Assembly (NCBI GenBank): GCA_964344985.1
Contig: CAYFPI010000005.1
Span: 1-64,000 of the forward strand
Length of the DNA stretch: 64,000 nt
Reading direction: 5' to 3'
DNA from: Thioglobus_A sp964344985
Lineage (GTDB): Bacteria; Pseudomonadota; Gammaproteobacteria; PS1; Pseudothioglobaceae
Position 1 is the stretch's first letter. Every line of letters begins with the position of its first letter. The position numbers were made by a program, and so were the translations under genes. The notes beneath the pieces are model-generated. The model did not search any database. It saw nothing but the letters and a program-made list of their open reading frames with translations, and had not been told where the DNA came from. Shown here piece by piece: positions 1-8,588 of the stretch.

Positions 1-1
1 C

Positions 2-605
2 TGCCAAGCTTATCATTGCAAAATTATTGAGACTAAATGGTTAGGTTTTGGATTGACAAAACAAATTGGCGTTAATGCTGCCTCCAATGATTGGGTTTTA
101 TCGATCGATGCTGATGAAGAAATTACTAGTGAATTAAAAAACAACATTTTGGAATTAACTCAGTCAACTAAATTTCACGGGTTTAATATTAAGCGAGTTT
201 CTTATTATCTAAAGAAACGCATTAAATATTCTGGATGGCAGACCGACCACCCACTTANNNNNNNNNNNNNNNNNNNNNNNNNNNNNNNNNNNNNNNNNNN
301 NNNNNNNNNNNNNNNNNNNNNNNNNNNNNNNNNNNNNNNNNNNNNNNNNNCCATATCAATCTATCAGTAGTCATATTAGTAAGATCAACCTCTATACTCA
401 ACTAGGGGCGGAAAAGTTATTCGACAAAGGCAAGAAAACAACGCTTATTTATGCGGTGCTTAGTGGTATTGTTAAATTTATAAAAATGTATCTTATAAAA
501 AAAGGATTTCTTGATGGGAAAGAAGGCTTTGTTTTGGCGATATTGTCTGGCTTTAGTTCTACATTGAAATACTTTAAGCTTTGGTCCTTATGGAGAGTTA
601 AATGA
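2..605 (+). CDS. Glycosyltransferase family 2, LPS core type (partial, with gap)
   Basis: This is a partial gene: it is open at the left edge of the window and interrupted by 93 N (258-350). The left part contains the GT2 signature LSIDADEE, with the nucleotide-sugar/metal-binding acidic residues. The right part (from 351) reads without a stop to TGA at 603-605 and ends in a segment rich in KGFLDG-type and aromatic residues, as in the C-terminus of WaaE/KdtX-like LPS core transferases. The frame left of the gap (codons starting at 2 mod 3) does not match the frame right of it (0 mod 3), so the N count is not the true gap size. The stop overlaps the next start (ATGA), which points to translational coupling. 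Substrate unknown. Confidence 0.8.
258..350. other. Assembly gap (93 N) inside GT2 gene
   Basis: Run of N. The reading frames on either side are both good glycosyltransferase sequence but out of register, so the real missing length is not 93 modulo 3. Confidence 0.95.
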
Positions 606-1654
606 GAGTTTTGCACATTGATACTGGGCTTGAATGGCGTGGCGGACAACGCCAAGCATTAACCTTACATAAAGGATTGCTAAACCATAACATTGAAAGT
701 CTTTTTTTGACAAATCAAGTTGGAGAGTTATATCAGTTATGCAAAAACAATCATGAAGAAAAATATGCTGGATTTACATTTAATGGGGAATTGTCACTCG
801 TTACCCATAACGAAATAAAGAAAATCGTTCAAAAATTCAAACCTACTATTATCCACTGTCATGATAGTCATTCAGCTAAATTAGGTGGTCGTTTTCACAA
901 AACTTGTACTATTTTCCATACAAGAAGGGTTTCGTATCCTATTAAGTTTTTGTCGAGATATTTCAAATACAAGAATATTGATGCTCATGTGTGTGTCAGT
1001 GAAGATATACGAAGTTACATGAAACAATATTTTGACAACACTTTCACTATTCACAGTTGCGTGGATATTAAACGATTTGATAGAGTTGTTAATAAGACAA
1101 TTTTTGATAAAAATGGCGATATAAACATCGTATACGTTGGCGCCTTTTCCAATCAAAAAGGTGTGGATGTTCTTATCAAGGCATTTTCAAATATAGTTAA
1201 AACGCATATCAACTCTGTGCTACACCTGGTTGGTGATGGCGAATTGTTAAAGCCAATGAAAGATTTAGCAAAAACTCTTAAAATTGATCGCAATATTGTA
1301 TTTTATGGCGCCAGAAAAGATGTTGAAGGCTTCTATTTGGATAGTGATTATGTTATATGCCCTTCCATTAGTGGCGAAGGTTCAAGTGGTGTAATCAAAG
1401 AAGGCATGGCAGCTGGCAAAATTGTTATTGCCAGTGATCTGACTGCAAATAAAGAATTAATTGATGACGGCATCAATGGCGTTATGTTTAAAACTGGTGA
1501 CAATAATGCATTAACAACGGTGCTAAACAAAGTTATAAATAAAGAAATTATTATAGATCGCCAGAAAATTAAAGACAAAGTATCGCTTTTTAATTGTTCC
1601 AATACTATAGAACAATATATTGCTCTATATAAAAAAATATCCAGCAGCAAGTAA
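602..1654 (+). CDS. Glycosyltransferase family 4 (GT-B fold)
   Basis: A protein of 350 residues, the usual length for GT4 sugar transferases of LPS or O-antigen synthesis. The N-terminus has the GT-B glycine loop (LEWRGGQRQ). The C-terminal half carries the donor-binding region: an NIVYVGAFSNQKG strand-turn near residue 180 and a GEGSSGVIKEGMAAG segment near 260-275 that supplies the conserved acidic E-x7-E pair. No signal peptide or membrane segment, so it acts at the cytoplasmic face of the inner membrane. It overlaps the upstream GT2 by four bases and is followed after 6 bases by the MBOAT gene. Donor and acceptor cannot be read from the sequence. Confidence 0.88.
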   Translation: MRVLHIDTGLEWRGGQRQALTLHKGLLNHNIESLFLTNQVGELYQLCKNNHEEKYAGFTFNGELSLVTHNEIKKIVQKFKPTIIHCHDSHSAKLGGRFHKTCTIFHTRRVSYPIKFLSRYFKYKNIDAHVCVSEDIRSYMKQYFDNTFTIHSCVDIKRFDRVVNKTIFDKNGDINIVYVGAFSNQKGVDVLIKAFSNIVKTHINSVLHLVGDGELLKPMKDLAKTLKIDRNIVFYGARKDVEGFYLDSDYVICPSISGEGSSGVIKEGMAAGKIVIASDLTANKELIDDGINGVMFKTGDNNALTTVLNKVINKEIIIDRQKIKDKVSLFNCSNTIEQYIALYKKISSSK

Positions 1655-1660
1655 TTCATC

Positions 1661-3211
1661 ATGCTGTTTAATTCTTATATCTTTATATTTGCTTTTTTGC
1701 CTATTGTCTTACTAGGCTTTCACCTATCCTCCAAATATTTAAGTCAAACAAAAGTCTTGCTATGGCTTGTTGTATCTTCGTTATTTTTTTATGGCTGGTG
1801 GAATATATCTTATTTAGTTTTAATTACATTTTCTATTTGCTTTAACTATATTATTTCTTATTACCTAAGGAGTAACAAGGCAAAGGCAGTCTTGATATTG
1901 GGAATATTTGTCAATATTACCATGTTGGGATATTATAAATATGCAAACTTCTTTATAGAAAACCTTAATTACATTTCAGATAGTCATTATGCAATTGAAA
2001 ATATCATTTTACCTTTAGCTATCTCCTTCTTTACTTTTCAGCAAATCACCTACCTAATCGATTCATATAAAGGCATCACGAAAGATCATGACTTTATTCA
2101 TTATTGTTTATTTGTAACCTTTTTTCCTCAACTTATTGCTGGCCCTATTGTCCATCATAAGGAGATGCTACCTCAATTTCTAAAGAAAAAAAACATGGGG
2201 CTAAAGGTTAACAACGTATCTATCGGTCTAACTATTTTTCTAATCGGCTTGTTAAAAAAAGTTGTTATTGCGGATAGCATGGGCTCCTTAGCGACGCCAA
2301 TATTTAACTTGGCAGAACAAGGGGTTGAGATAACTATGCTTGAGGCCTGGGGTGCCGCTCTGGCCTATAGTTTGCAATTATATTTTGACTTTTCAGGTTA
2401 TTCTGATATGGCTATCGGACTTGCAAGAATGTTTAATATTAAGCTTCCAATCAATTTCTTTTCACCGTATAAGTCTAAAAATATCATTGAGTTTTGGAGA
2501 AGGTGGCACATTACCTTATCTAATTTTTTGAAAGATTATATTTACATACCTTTAGGAGGTAGCAGGAACGGAAAAATAAAACAATTAAACAACTTGCTTA
2601 TAACTATGCTAATTGGTGGTTTGTGGCATGGTGCAGGCTGGACGTTTATTATATGGGGGGGTATGCATGGGCTGTTTTTAATAACAAACCATCTATGGCT
2701 CAACTGGAAAGGGCATATTATTCCAAGTCAATATCTCGATAAAACTATAACAAAACTAATCGCTTGGCTTATTACAATTCTGGCTCTTATTTTATCTTGG
2801 GTTATTTTCCGTGCAGAAACTTTAAATGGCGCTATGTCAATGTATAGTGCAATGTTTGGCTTTAATGGCCTATCATTGCCTAATAGTATTAACGCTTTAG
2901 CACCGATACTACTATCTATTTTCCCTGATGCAAATATTATGACCAATGGTGTTGGCATATTTAGTGAAGGCAGCAACGATGCTAAGATCATAATTGCATG
3001 CATCATAGTACTTTACTTTCCTAACACTTTAGAGTGGATGCATATCACTAAGCCTGCACTAAACATGAAACATTTTTTTAATAAAAAATATAATTACAAA
3101 TTGTCGTACTGGGAACAAAATGCTAAACATGCTAGATTAATGGCGATAATAGCAATGATTGCCATTCTTTCCCTTGGAGATGCGTCTGAATTTTTATATT
3201 TTCAATTTTAA
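1661..3211 (+). CDS. MBOAT family membrane-bound O-acyltransferase (AlgI-like)
   Basis: This 516-residue multi-pass membrane protein belongs to the MBOAT/AlgI family, which transfers acyl (often acetyl) groups to exported polysaccharides or glycolipids. Visible landmarks are the YFDFSGYSDMAIG block at about 241-253, the FWRRWHITLSNFLKDY block with His283, and GGLWHGAGW with the expected catalytic His323. Length matches AlgI-type proteins. The next gene starts 2 bases downstream and encodes a GDSS-motif protein, the usual AlgJ/AlgX/DltD-like partner. Position among glycosyltransferases suggests O-acetylation of LPS or a capsule; the acceptor is inferred, not shown. Confidence 0.92.
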   Translation: MLFNSYIFIFAFLPIVLLGFHLSSKYLSQTKVLLWLVVSSLFFYGWWNISYLVLITFSICFNYIISYYLRSNKAKAVLILGIFVNITMLGYYKYANFFIENLNYISDSHYAIENIILPLAISFFTFQQITYLIDSYKGITKDHDFIHYCLFVTFFPQLIAGPIVHHKEMLPQFLKKKNMGLKVNNVSIGLTIFLIGLLKKVVIADSMGSLATPIFNLAEQGVEITMLEAWGAALAYSLQLYFDFSGYSDMAIGLARMFNIKLPINFFSPYKSKNIIEFWRRWHITLSNFLKDYIYIPLGGSRNGKIKQLNNLLITMLIGGLWHGAGWTFIIWGGMHGLFLITNHLWLNWKGHIIPSQYLDKTITKLIAWLITILALILSWVIFRAETLNGAMSMYSAMFGFNGLSLPNSINALAPILLSIFPDANIMTNGVGIFSEGSNDAKIIIACIIVLYFPNTLEWMHITKPALNMKHFFNKKYNYKLSYWEQNAKHARLMAIIAMIAILSLGDASEFLYFQF

Positions 3212-3213
3212 AA

Positions 3214-4128
3214 ATGAACATGAATTACCTGAGTCAATTCTTTAAATACCTTGCCTATTTATTAATAATATGCATTGGTTTTTCTTGGTTTGCTATACAA
3301 AATAACCTACTAGGATTTACCTACACGGATTTGACAAATTATCAATTATCTAAAATTGATAATACTGATTATGTTGATATTGCCATTGTGGGTGATAGCT
3401 CTGCAGGCAATGGCATTGATGCAAGCTTACTTGGCAAGACGTTAAATAAAAAAACAATTTCATTAGCATTAACCGGATCATTTGGCTATAGCGGATCTTA
3501 TATTATGGCCAAAAAAGCAATACAGAAGGGCGCTAAAGAGATACTTATAGTGCACACAGTAGATATGCCAACCAGGCCAAGCCACTTAGACCAGCGTGCT
3601 GGTGTATTTCTTATACGCTCATTCTCTGATTTATTAAATTTGACCGAAGGCATTCACCATATCTTAGGTTTGTATTTAAGTAAAGATATTGTTGCCACTG
3701 CCATCAAACAAACATTTAAATATTTTTTCTCGAATGTAGACAACACCGAAAATAAACGATCAGATCCTAGTCAATACGACTATATTAAGCAGCATGAAAA
3801 AATTAATGCTGAAAATATTGATATAAAAACAAGTATCTCTTTAATTAATAAAGATAAGCTCTATTATTTAAATAAACTGATTAATTATTGCAACAAACAA
3901 GAAGTTAAGTGCTCCTATGCACATGGACCCATACACCATTCATTCTGCAAGAATAACTCTGACTATTTATCAAAGATAAATACACTTATCAACAACACTG
4001 GAATCAACTTGTTGTCTGAAAAGCCCTATTGTATGAACAATAATGAAGTTGGCGACAGCGAAGATCATATACTCCCACAATATAAAAACCAATCTACAAG
4101 CCATTACATAAATTTACTTGCACCTTAG
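3214..4128 (+). CDS. SGNH-like partner protein of the MBOAT acyltransferase
   Basis: This 304-residue protein has one N-terminal membrane segment (about residues 11-27) and a periplasmic domain. The sequence IAIVGDSSAGNGID at 57-70 resembles block I of SGNH hydrolases, with Ser62 as nucleophile candidate. A late DH pair (Asp284-His285) could be the rest of the triad. AlgJ, AlgX and DltD proteins with this layout accept the acyl group exported by an MBOAT partner and place it on a polymer. It starts 2 bases after the MBOAT gene, so the two are surely co-transcribed. The family assignment rests on these motifs and context and is moderate. Confidence 0.65.
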   Translation: MNMNYLSQFFKYLAYLLIICIGFSWFAIQNNLLGFTYTDLTNYQLSKIDNTDYVDIAIVGDSSAGNGIDASLLGKTLNKKTISLALTGSFGYSGSYIMAKKAIQKGAKEILIVHTVDMPTRPSHLDQRAGVFLIRSFSDLLNLTEGIHHILGLYLSKDIVATAIKQTFKYFFSNVDNTENKRSDPSQYDYIKQHEKINAENIDIKTSISLINKDKLYYLNKLINYCNKQEVKCSYAHGPIHHSFCKNNSDYLSKINTLINNTGINLLSEKPYCMNNNEVGDSEDHILPQYKNQSTSHYINLLAP

Positions 4129-4487
4129 AATCAGGACTCTGATAACAACTAAAAGTGAATCATAAGGGGTTTATCTCCAAGTCTTTATTCTATTCATGGC
4201 AACTTTTAATGGAATTAACATCATAAGAAATAACGACAATAAGCCTATCATCCCCTGCTCTGAAAGAGAGTTAAAATACTGACTATGTGGCGCTGAAAAA
4301 TAATTTAACTCTTTGTGCACCTTTCCTTCTTCTATAAGCCTAACAACATTAGAATGATATTGCGCCTCACCTACGCCTAAAAACTTACTATCTTCAGTCA
4401 TTAGCCATGCAGCTTTCCACATTTCTAGACGAAACCCAGATGATGTATTAACTTTATCTTCTTGATAATATGCAATCACATTATTAA

Positions 4488-4507
4488 NNNNNNNNNNNNN
4501 NNNNNNN
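4488..4507. other. Assembly gap (20 N)
   Basis: Run of N within the WaaL-like gene; the reading frame changes across it. Confidence 0.95.
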
Positions 4508-4725
4508 TACCAAAAGTTGACTTGGTTGTTTTAAATGATAAAAATAAAATCATAATGGTTGGTATAGCTACCCAGCCACCTCTTGACCCAGAAACAAGAA
4601 CTGCATAAAAACCTATAACCACCGAAATTAACAGCAAGCCTTTAACCCAAAGACTTTTATTCATAATAACACCTACCAATGAGAATAACGTCAAAATCAA
4701 TGCTACTTGCCCAAAATAAATATGG

Positions 4726-4761
4726 NNNNNNNNNNNNNNNNNNNNNNNNNNNNNNNNNNNN
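4726..4761. other. Assembly gap (36 N)
   Basis: Run of N within the WaaL-like gene. The frame is kept, but the distance between conserved parts is shorter than usual for the family, so more sequence is probably missing than is marked. Confidence 0.95.
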
Positions 4762-5048
4762 CTAATATCGCCATAGCCCATAAGCACATCAATTACTATC
4801 AATCCAAAAAATAACAATATTGAGAATACCCACCATTTTTCCCAACTTCGCCATACAGGAGCAGCCTCTTTTCTTGTGAACCATAGACCTAATAGGCTAA
4901 TCAGTAAAATTGCCAAAGCAGAATAACCAGCAGCCTTATGAATAACGAGACTCAATCCCAACATTGTGACAACTAAAAAAGAAATAATCTGTATGCTGAT
5001 TGATTTAAAATTTAAAGCATTATTCATTAAAAAATTACCAAAGATATA

Positions 5049-6500
5049 TTGAAAAAAGACATTCAAAAAAACCTATTTTATCATCCAATTACATGGTTAT
5101 TGCTCTATCTATTTGCGCATCTTTTAATTAGATTATTCAGCCAAACTCTGCAAGTAGATGATGCGGAGCAAATCAGGCATGCGCAAGAATTACTACTAGG
5201 CTACCCCATCCCTCAGCCACCGATGTACAGTTGGCTTAGCTGGATTATGTTTCAAATTTTTGGCACAGGTTTGTTTGCATTGACGCTTCTAAAGTATGCA
5301 ATAATTTCAGCAACTTTTTGGTTTACTTGGCTTGTATCCGGGCAACTGTTTCAACACCTTCAGACTCGTTATATTGCCACCTTCTCTTATTTGTTAATGC
5401 CTTCATTTGCATGGCATATGCATCAAGGGTTTACCCATACTATTCTCTTAGGATTTGGCATTATTGTCTCCATGCATGCGCTACTATCACTCAAAGAAAA
5501 CCCTAGTATAAAAAACTATCTATATCTAGGCTTGGCATTAGGTGTGGGGTTGATGGGTAAATACAGTTTCTTGTTGTTTATGATTCCACTGTTTATTTCA
5601 GCCATTTCTGTAGCTTCATTTAGAAGGGTTGTTACTGATCAAAAAGTACTACTAAGCATTGGAGTTTTTATACTGATTATCGGGCCGCATGCTTATTGGC
5701 TAACTCAGCACCATCAAGAGATATTTTTATCAATCGATCAAAAGCTAAAAGTAACTAGTGATAATTTATTAGTTGATCGAGTAAGATCTGTGGGGCGGTT
5801 TACTGGGGCTGCTATCGCTTTTGTTGTGCCTTTTTCGTTAATATTTTTTATTAACTCTTGGAGGAAAATATTTAATATTGACAAACAAGCCTCAAAAGAC
5901 GACTCAACACAATTATTAAATAGATTCTTTTTAGTAATTCTTGGTTCAGTTGTCGTACTGGCAATTTTTGTAAGCATGCCACACTTCAAAGTACGCTGGT
6001 TTCACCCTTTAATGATGATATTTCCTTTGTGGATGTTAGCTAGAATTGAAAGAAAGACTCTATTATCAAAATCAATAATGCGCTGGTTTGCCGTCATTAC
6101 GATAATTTTTACTGTTTTAATATTATCAATTCGCATTGCACAAATGACTGTAGGGCCAGAGCTTGGCCAATATGGACGGCTTAATCGCCCAATTGTCGAA
6201 ACATTGAATCAGTTGCCGGCATCTACCATAAAGAGATCGATTATAAAAACCAAAGATGGGTTTATTGGCTCGCACCTATTATCGCACTATCAAAGTCACA
6301 ACGTTATTATCGAAGATAGAAACTTTAGAAAAGAGCATTTTAAAGACTCAACTCAATGCTTGTGGCTTTGGGATGACGATACACCGTACACAACACCTAA
6401 TATTGTCAATATATCAAAAGCTGGCAAGATCGAAACCTATGTAGCTGAATTTAAATATACTTTGTTTTATGCGCTTAGCCCAAAACAAGAATGTAGCTAA
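5049..6500 (+). CDS. ArnT/PMT-type lipid-linked sugar transferase (GT83-like)
   Basis: A 483-residue integral membrane protein with about 11 hydrophobic segments. Near the N-terminus it has the periplasmic DD motif (Asp37-Asp38, in LQVDDAEQIRHAQ) followed by a GYP-x-QPPMYSW segment, typical of ArnT and related dolichyl-phosphate-mannose-type transferases that move a sugar from undecaprenyl phosphate to lipid A or core. It starts with TTG at 5049; no better ATG exists upstream. Its 3' end overlaps by 4 bases the convergent operon that encodes a sugar dehydrogenase, an epimerase and a polyprenyl-phosphate transferase, the natural suppliers of its donor. The sugar is inferred (a uronic acid), not proven. 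Confidence 0.85.
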   Translation: MKKDIQKNLFYHPITWLLLYLFAHLLIRLFSQTLQVDDAEQIRHAQELLLGYPIPQPPMYSWLSWIMFQIFGTGLFALTLLKYAIISATFWFTWLVSGQLFQHLQTRYIATFSYLLMPSFAWHMHQGFTHTILLGFGIIVSMHALLSLKENPSIKNYLYLGLALGVGLMGKYSFLLFMIPLFISAISVASFRRVVTDQKVLLSIGVFILIIGPHAYWLTQHHQEIFLSIDQKLKVTSDNLLVDRVRSVGRFTGAAIAFVVPFSLIFFINSWRKIFNIDKQASKDDSTQLLNRFFLVILGSVVVLAIFVSMPHFKVRWFHPLMMIFPLWMLARIERKTLLSKSIMRWFAVITIIFTVLILSIRIAQMTVGPELGQYGRLNRPIVETLNQLPASTIKRSIIKTKDGFIGSHLLSHYQSHNVIIEDRNFRKEHFKDSTQCLWLWDDDTPYTTPNIVNISKAGKIETYVAEFKYTLFYALSPKQECS

Positions 6501-6772
6501 GAGCTTTCTAATGCTTCTTTTCGAATTAACATAAGGTTTCGCACATAAACAAACAAGCCCATACCCTGTCCCATAATAAACACCGGGTCTTGTCTAAGGA
6601 TTGCATAAGCCAGCAGTGTCAACCCTCCAGCCAAACTAAAATACCAAAACGCATGAGGGATAATACTTTTTTTATGCTTCTCACTATAAACCCATTGAAT
6701 TAAAAAACGCATTGAAAAAAGTGCTTGCCCCAAAAAACCTAGAATAAGCCATGAAGTTGGAATATCCTGCAT
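6497..6772 (-). CDS. LAB_N domain small membrane protein
   Basis: A 91-residue protein with three hydrophobic segments that matches the lipid-A-disaccharide-synthase N-terminal-like domain (LAB_N, PF07578), here free-standing rather than fused to LpxB. It has the typical FSMRFLIQWVYSE and FWYFSLAGG blocks. It is the last gene of the operon and starts 1 base after the GT2 gene. Free-standing LAB_N proteins commonly sit beside polyprenyl-phosphate glycosyltransferases and ArnT-like genes. Its fold is related to PQ-loop/SWEET-type membrane proteins, so a role in moving the lipid-linked sugar across the membrane is possible but unproven. Confidence 0.82.
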   Translation of the reverse strand: MQDIPTSWLILGFLGQALFSMRFLIQWVYSEKHKKSIIPHAFWYFSLAGGLTLLAYAILRQDPVFIMGQGMGLFVYVRNLMLIRKEALESS

Positions 6773-6773
6773 T

Positions 6774-7493
6774 TTAAAGCTCCCGTGTATCCGTTAATCG
6801 GGCACGATTTTGTAACCAACGAACCCCTAAAATATCAACAATCCCCACCCATAAGCGATTATGAAAACCATATTTTGATATACCTTGCATTCGATGCCTA
6901 TGATTCACTTCTATCGACACCACACGTCCACCTTGACGTTGAAATAATGCTGGAATATAACGGTGCATATGATCAAAATATGGCAATGCTAAAAAACTAT
7001 CACGTGCAAAGACTTTGAGACCACAACCTGTATCGGGCGTTCCATCTCTTAGTAGTTTGTCGCGTATGCCATTAGCATATTTTGATGATATGCGCTTCAA
7101 CCAAGTATCTTTACGTTTCTTTCGATAACCTGCTACTACCAGCCAAGGATCAGATTTTTGATTATTAATTAACTCATTATATAAATTAGGTATATCAGCC
7201 GGGTCATTTTGGCCATCGCCATCTAGTGTAGCAACCCAAGTGGATTTAGCATGTTGTACGCCAGTTCGTACGGCAGTTGACTGGCCACTATTTTTAAGAT
7301 GCTTAACAACTCTTAATGTAGATAAATTTTGCTTAATTTTTAATAAAACATCAAGTGTCTTGTCTGTGCTACCATCATCCACTACAATGATTTCGTGCTG
7401 ATAATTCTCACTAAGTGCATGGGTAATTTCATTAATCAGCGTGCCAATACTCTTCTCTTCATTACAAACTGGAATTACAACTGAAAGATCCAT
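6774..7493 (-). CDS. GT2 polyprenyl-phosphate glycosyltransferase (DPM1/ArnC-like)
   Basis: A 239-residue family 2 transferase with the full signature: VVIPVCNEEKSIG at the N-terminus, VVDDGSTDKT near 37-46, and DGDGQNDPADIP near 90-100, where DGD/DGQ binds metal and donor. The class makes polyprenyl-phosphate-linked sugars such as Dol-P-Man, Und-P-Ara4FN or Dod-P-GalA. It lacks the C-terminal membrane helices of ArnC, so it is the soluble DPM1-like type. Upstream in the operon are the genes for UDP-glucuronate and its 4-epimer. From context, undecaprenyl-phosphate-galacturonate (or glucuronate) is the likely product. Confidence 0.88.
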   Translation of the reverse strand: MDLSVVIPVCNEEKSIGTLINEITHALSENYQHEIIVVDDGSTDKTLDVLLKIKQNLSTLRVVKHLKNSGQSTAVRTGVQHAKSTWVATLDGDGQNDPADIPNLYNELINNQKSDPWLVVAGYRKKRKDTWLKRISSKYANGIRDKLLRDGTPDTGCGLKVFARDSFLALPYFDHMHRYIPALFQRQGGRVVSIEVNHRHRMQGISKYGFHNRLWVGIVDILGVRWLQNRARLTDTREL

Positions 7494-7510
7494 AGCTTTA
7501 TCCTATTAAA

Positions 7511-8515
7511 TTATTGATGGTATTGTTTATACCACTTCGCAAAATTCTCAACACCCTGCTTAACGCTCATACTTGGCTTGTAACCAAACTGCTCTACTAG
7601 ATCATCTACATCTGCATAAGTATCTGGTACATCTCCAGGCTGGAGTGGCAGTAGTTCTTTTTCTGCTTTTTTACCTAGTGAAGTTTCTAACGCTTCAATA
7701 TAATCCATAAGCTCCACTGGATTATTATTACCAATATTATAAACTCTGTATGGTGCACTAGATGTTGCAGGATCTGGATTGTTACTATCCCAGTTCTCAT
7801 TAGGTGGTGCTGGTCTATCTAATATTCTAATTATGCCTTCTACAATGTCATCAATATAAGTAAAGTCCCTACGGTGTTTACCGTAGTTAAACACCGTAAT
7901 AGGCTCATCATTCATGATTGCTCTGGTGAACTTTTGTAGAGCCATATCTGGTCTATCGTATGGGCCATATACAGTAAAGAATCTTAACCCTGTTGTTGGA
8001 ACATTGTACAAGTGGGAGTAAGTATGCGCCATTAATTCATTAGCCTTCTTAGTAGCAGCATATAGACTTACTGGATGATTGACTGCTTCATGAGTAGAGA
8101 ATGGCTGTTTAGTGTTAAGGCCATAAGTAGAGCTCGATGATGCATATACAAGATGCCCTACTTTATTGTGCCTACACCCTTCTAAAATATGTGCAAAACC
8201 TACTAGATTAGTATCAATATAAGCCAGTGGATTTTCAATAGAATATCTAACACCTGCTTGTGCTGCCAGATTAACCACACCTTCAAACTGCTCATCTTCA
8301 AAAAGCTTGGCCACCTGTTCACGATCTTCAAGATTCATTCTAATGTGAGTGTAGTTAGGACGATCAGCATGGCGAGCAAGGCGAGCCTCTTTAAGCTTTG
8401 GATCATAATAATCATTATGATTATCAATGCCTACTACCTCATCACCTCTATCAAGTAGTCTGATTGAGAGTGCTGATCCAATAAAGCCTGCTGATCCTGT
8501 TACTAGTATTTTCAT
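7511..8515 (-). CDS. UDP-glucuronate 4-epimerase
   Basis: A 334-residue extended short-chain dehydrogenase/reductase. The NAD-binding loop is TGSAGFIG at 6-13, a serine-rich strand ends near 127-130, and the catalytic YxxxK is Tyr152/Lys156 (LYAATKKANE). Sequence style and length match the UDP-GlcA to UDP-GalA epimerases of capsule and LPS clusters (GAE/CapI/LspL type) rather than GalE. The gene for UDP-glucose dehydrogenase lies just upstream in the same operon and would supply its substrate. Confidence 0.88.
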   Translation of the reverse strand: MKILVTGSAGFIGSALSIRLLDRGDEVVGIDNHNDYYDPKLKEARLARHADRPNYTHIRMNLEDREQVAKLFEDEQFEGVVNLAAQAGVRYSIENPLAYIDTNLVGFAHILEGCRHNKVGHLVYASSSSTYGLNTKQPFSTHEAVNHPVSLYAATKKANELMAHTYSHLYNVPTTGLRFFTVYGPYDRPDMALQKFTRAIMNDEPITVFNYGKHRRDFTYIDDIVEGIIRILDRPAPPNENWDSNNPDPATSSAPYRVYNIGNNNPVELMDYIEALETSLGKKAEKELLPLQPGDVPDTYADVDDLVEQFGYKPSMSVKQGVENFAKWYKQYHQ

Positions 8516-8588
8516 TTGATGATTGTTATTGTTAGTTTATTATTTATTATCTTATTACTTATTCTTTTAAACTTGATTGTTTGTTTAG

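Larger units (their letters stand above)
4171..5027 (-). pseudogene. O-antigen ligase/polymerase (WaaL-like), broken by two gaps and short at the C-terminus
   Basis: Three fragments read leftward. Residues from the ATG at 5027 give four hydrophobic segments up to a 36-N gap. The middle fragment (4725-4508) carries SGSRGGWVAIP, the hallmark loop of Wzy_C/WaaL O-antigen ligases. The third fragment (4487-4171) has SSGFRLEMWKAAW and PHSQYFNSLSEQG, the periplasmic loop with the conserved His. The third fragment is out of frame with the second across the 20-N gap. The stop (TAA just after TWR) comes before the last membrane helices normally present, and only about 40 bases separate it from the convergent neighbour. 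Whether the gene is really broken or only badly assembled cannot be decided here. An upstream in-frame ATG at 5066 overlaps the divergent gene and is less likely. Confidence 0.75.
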
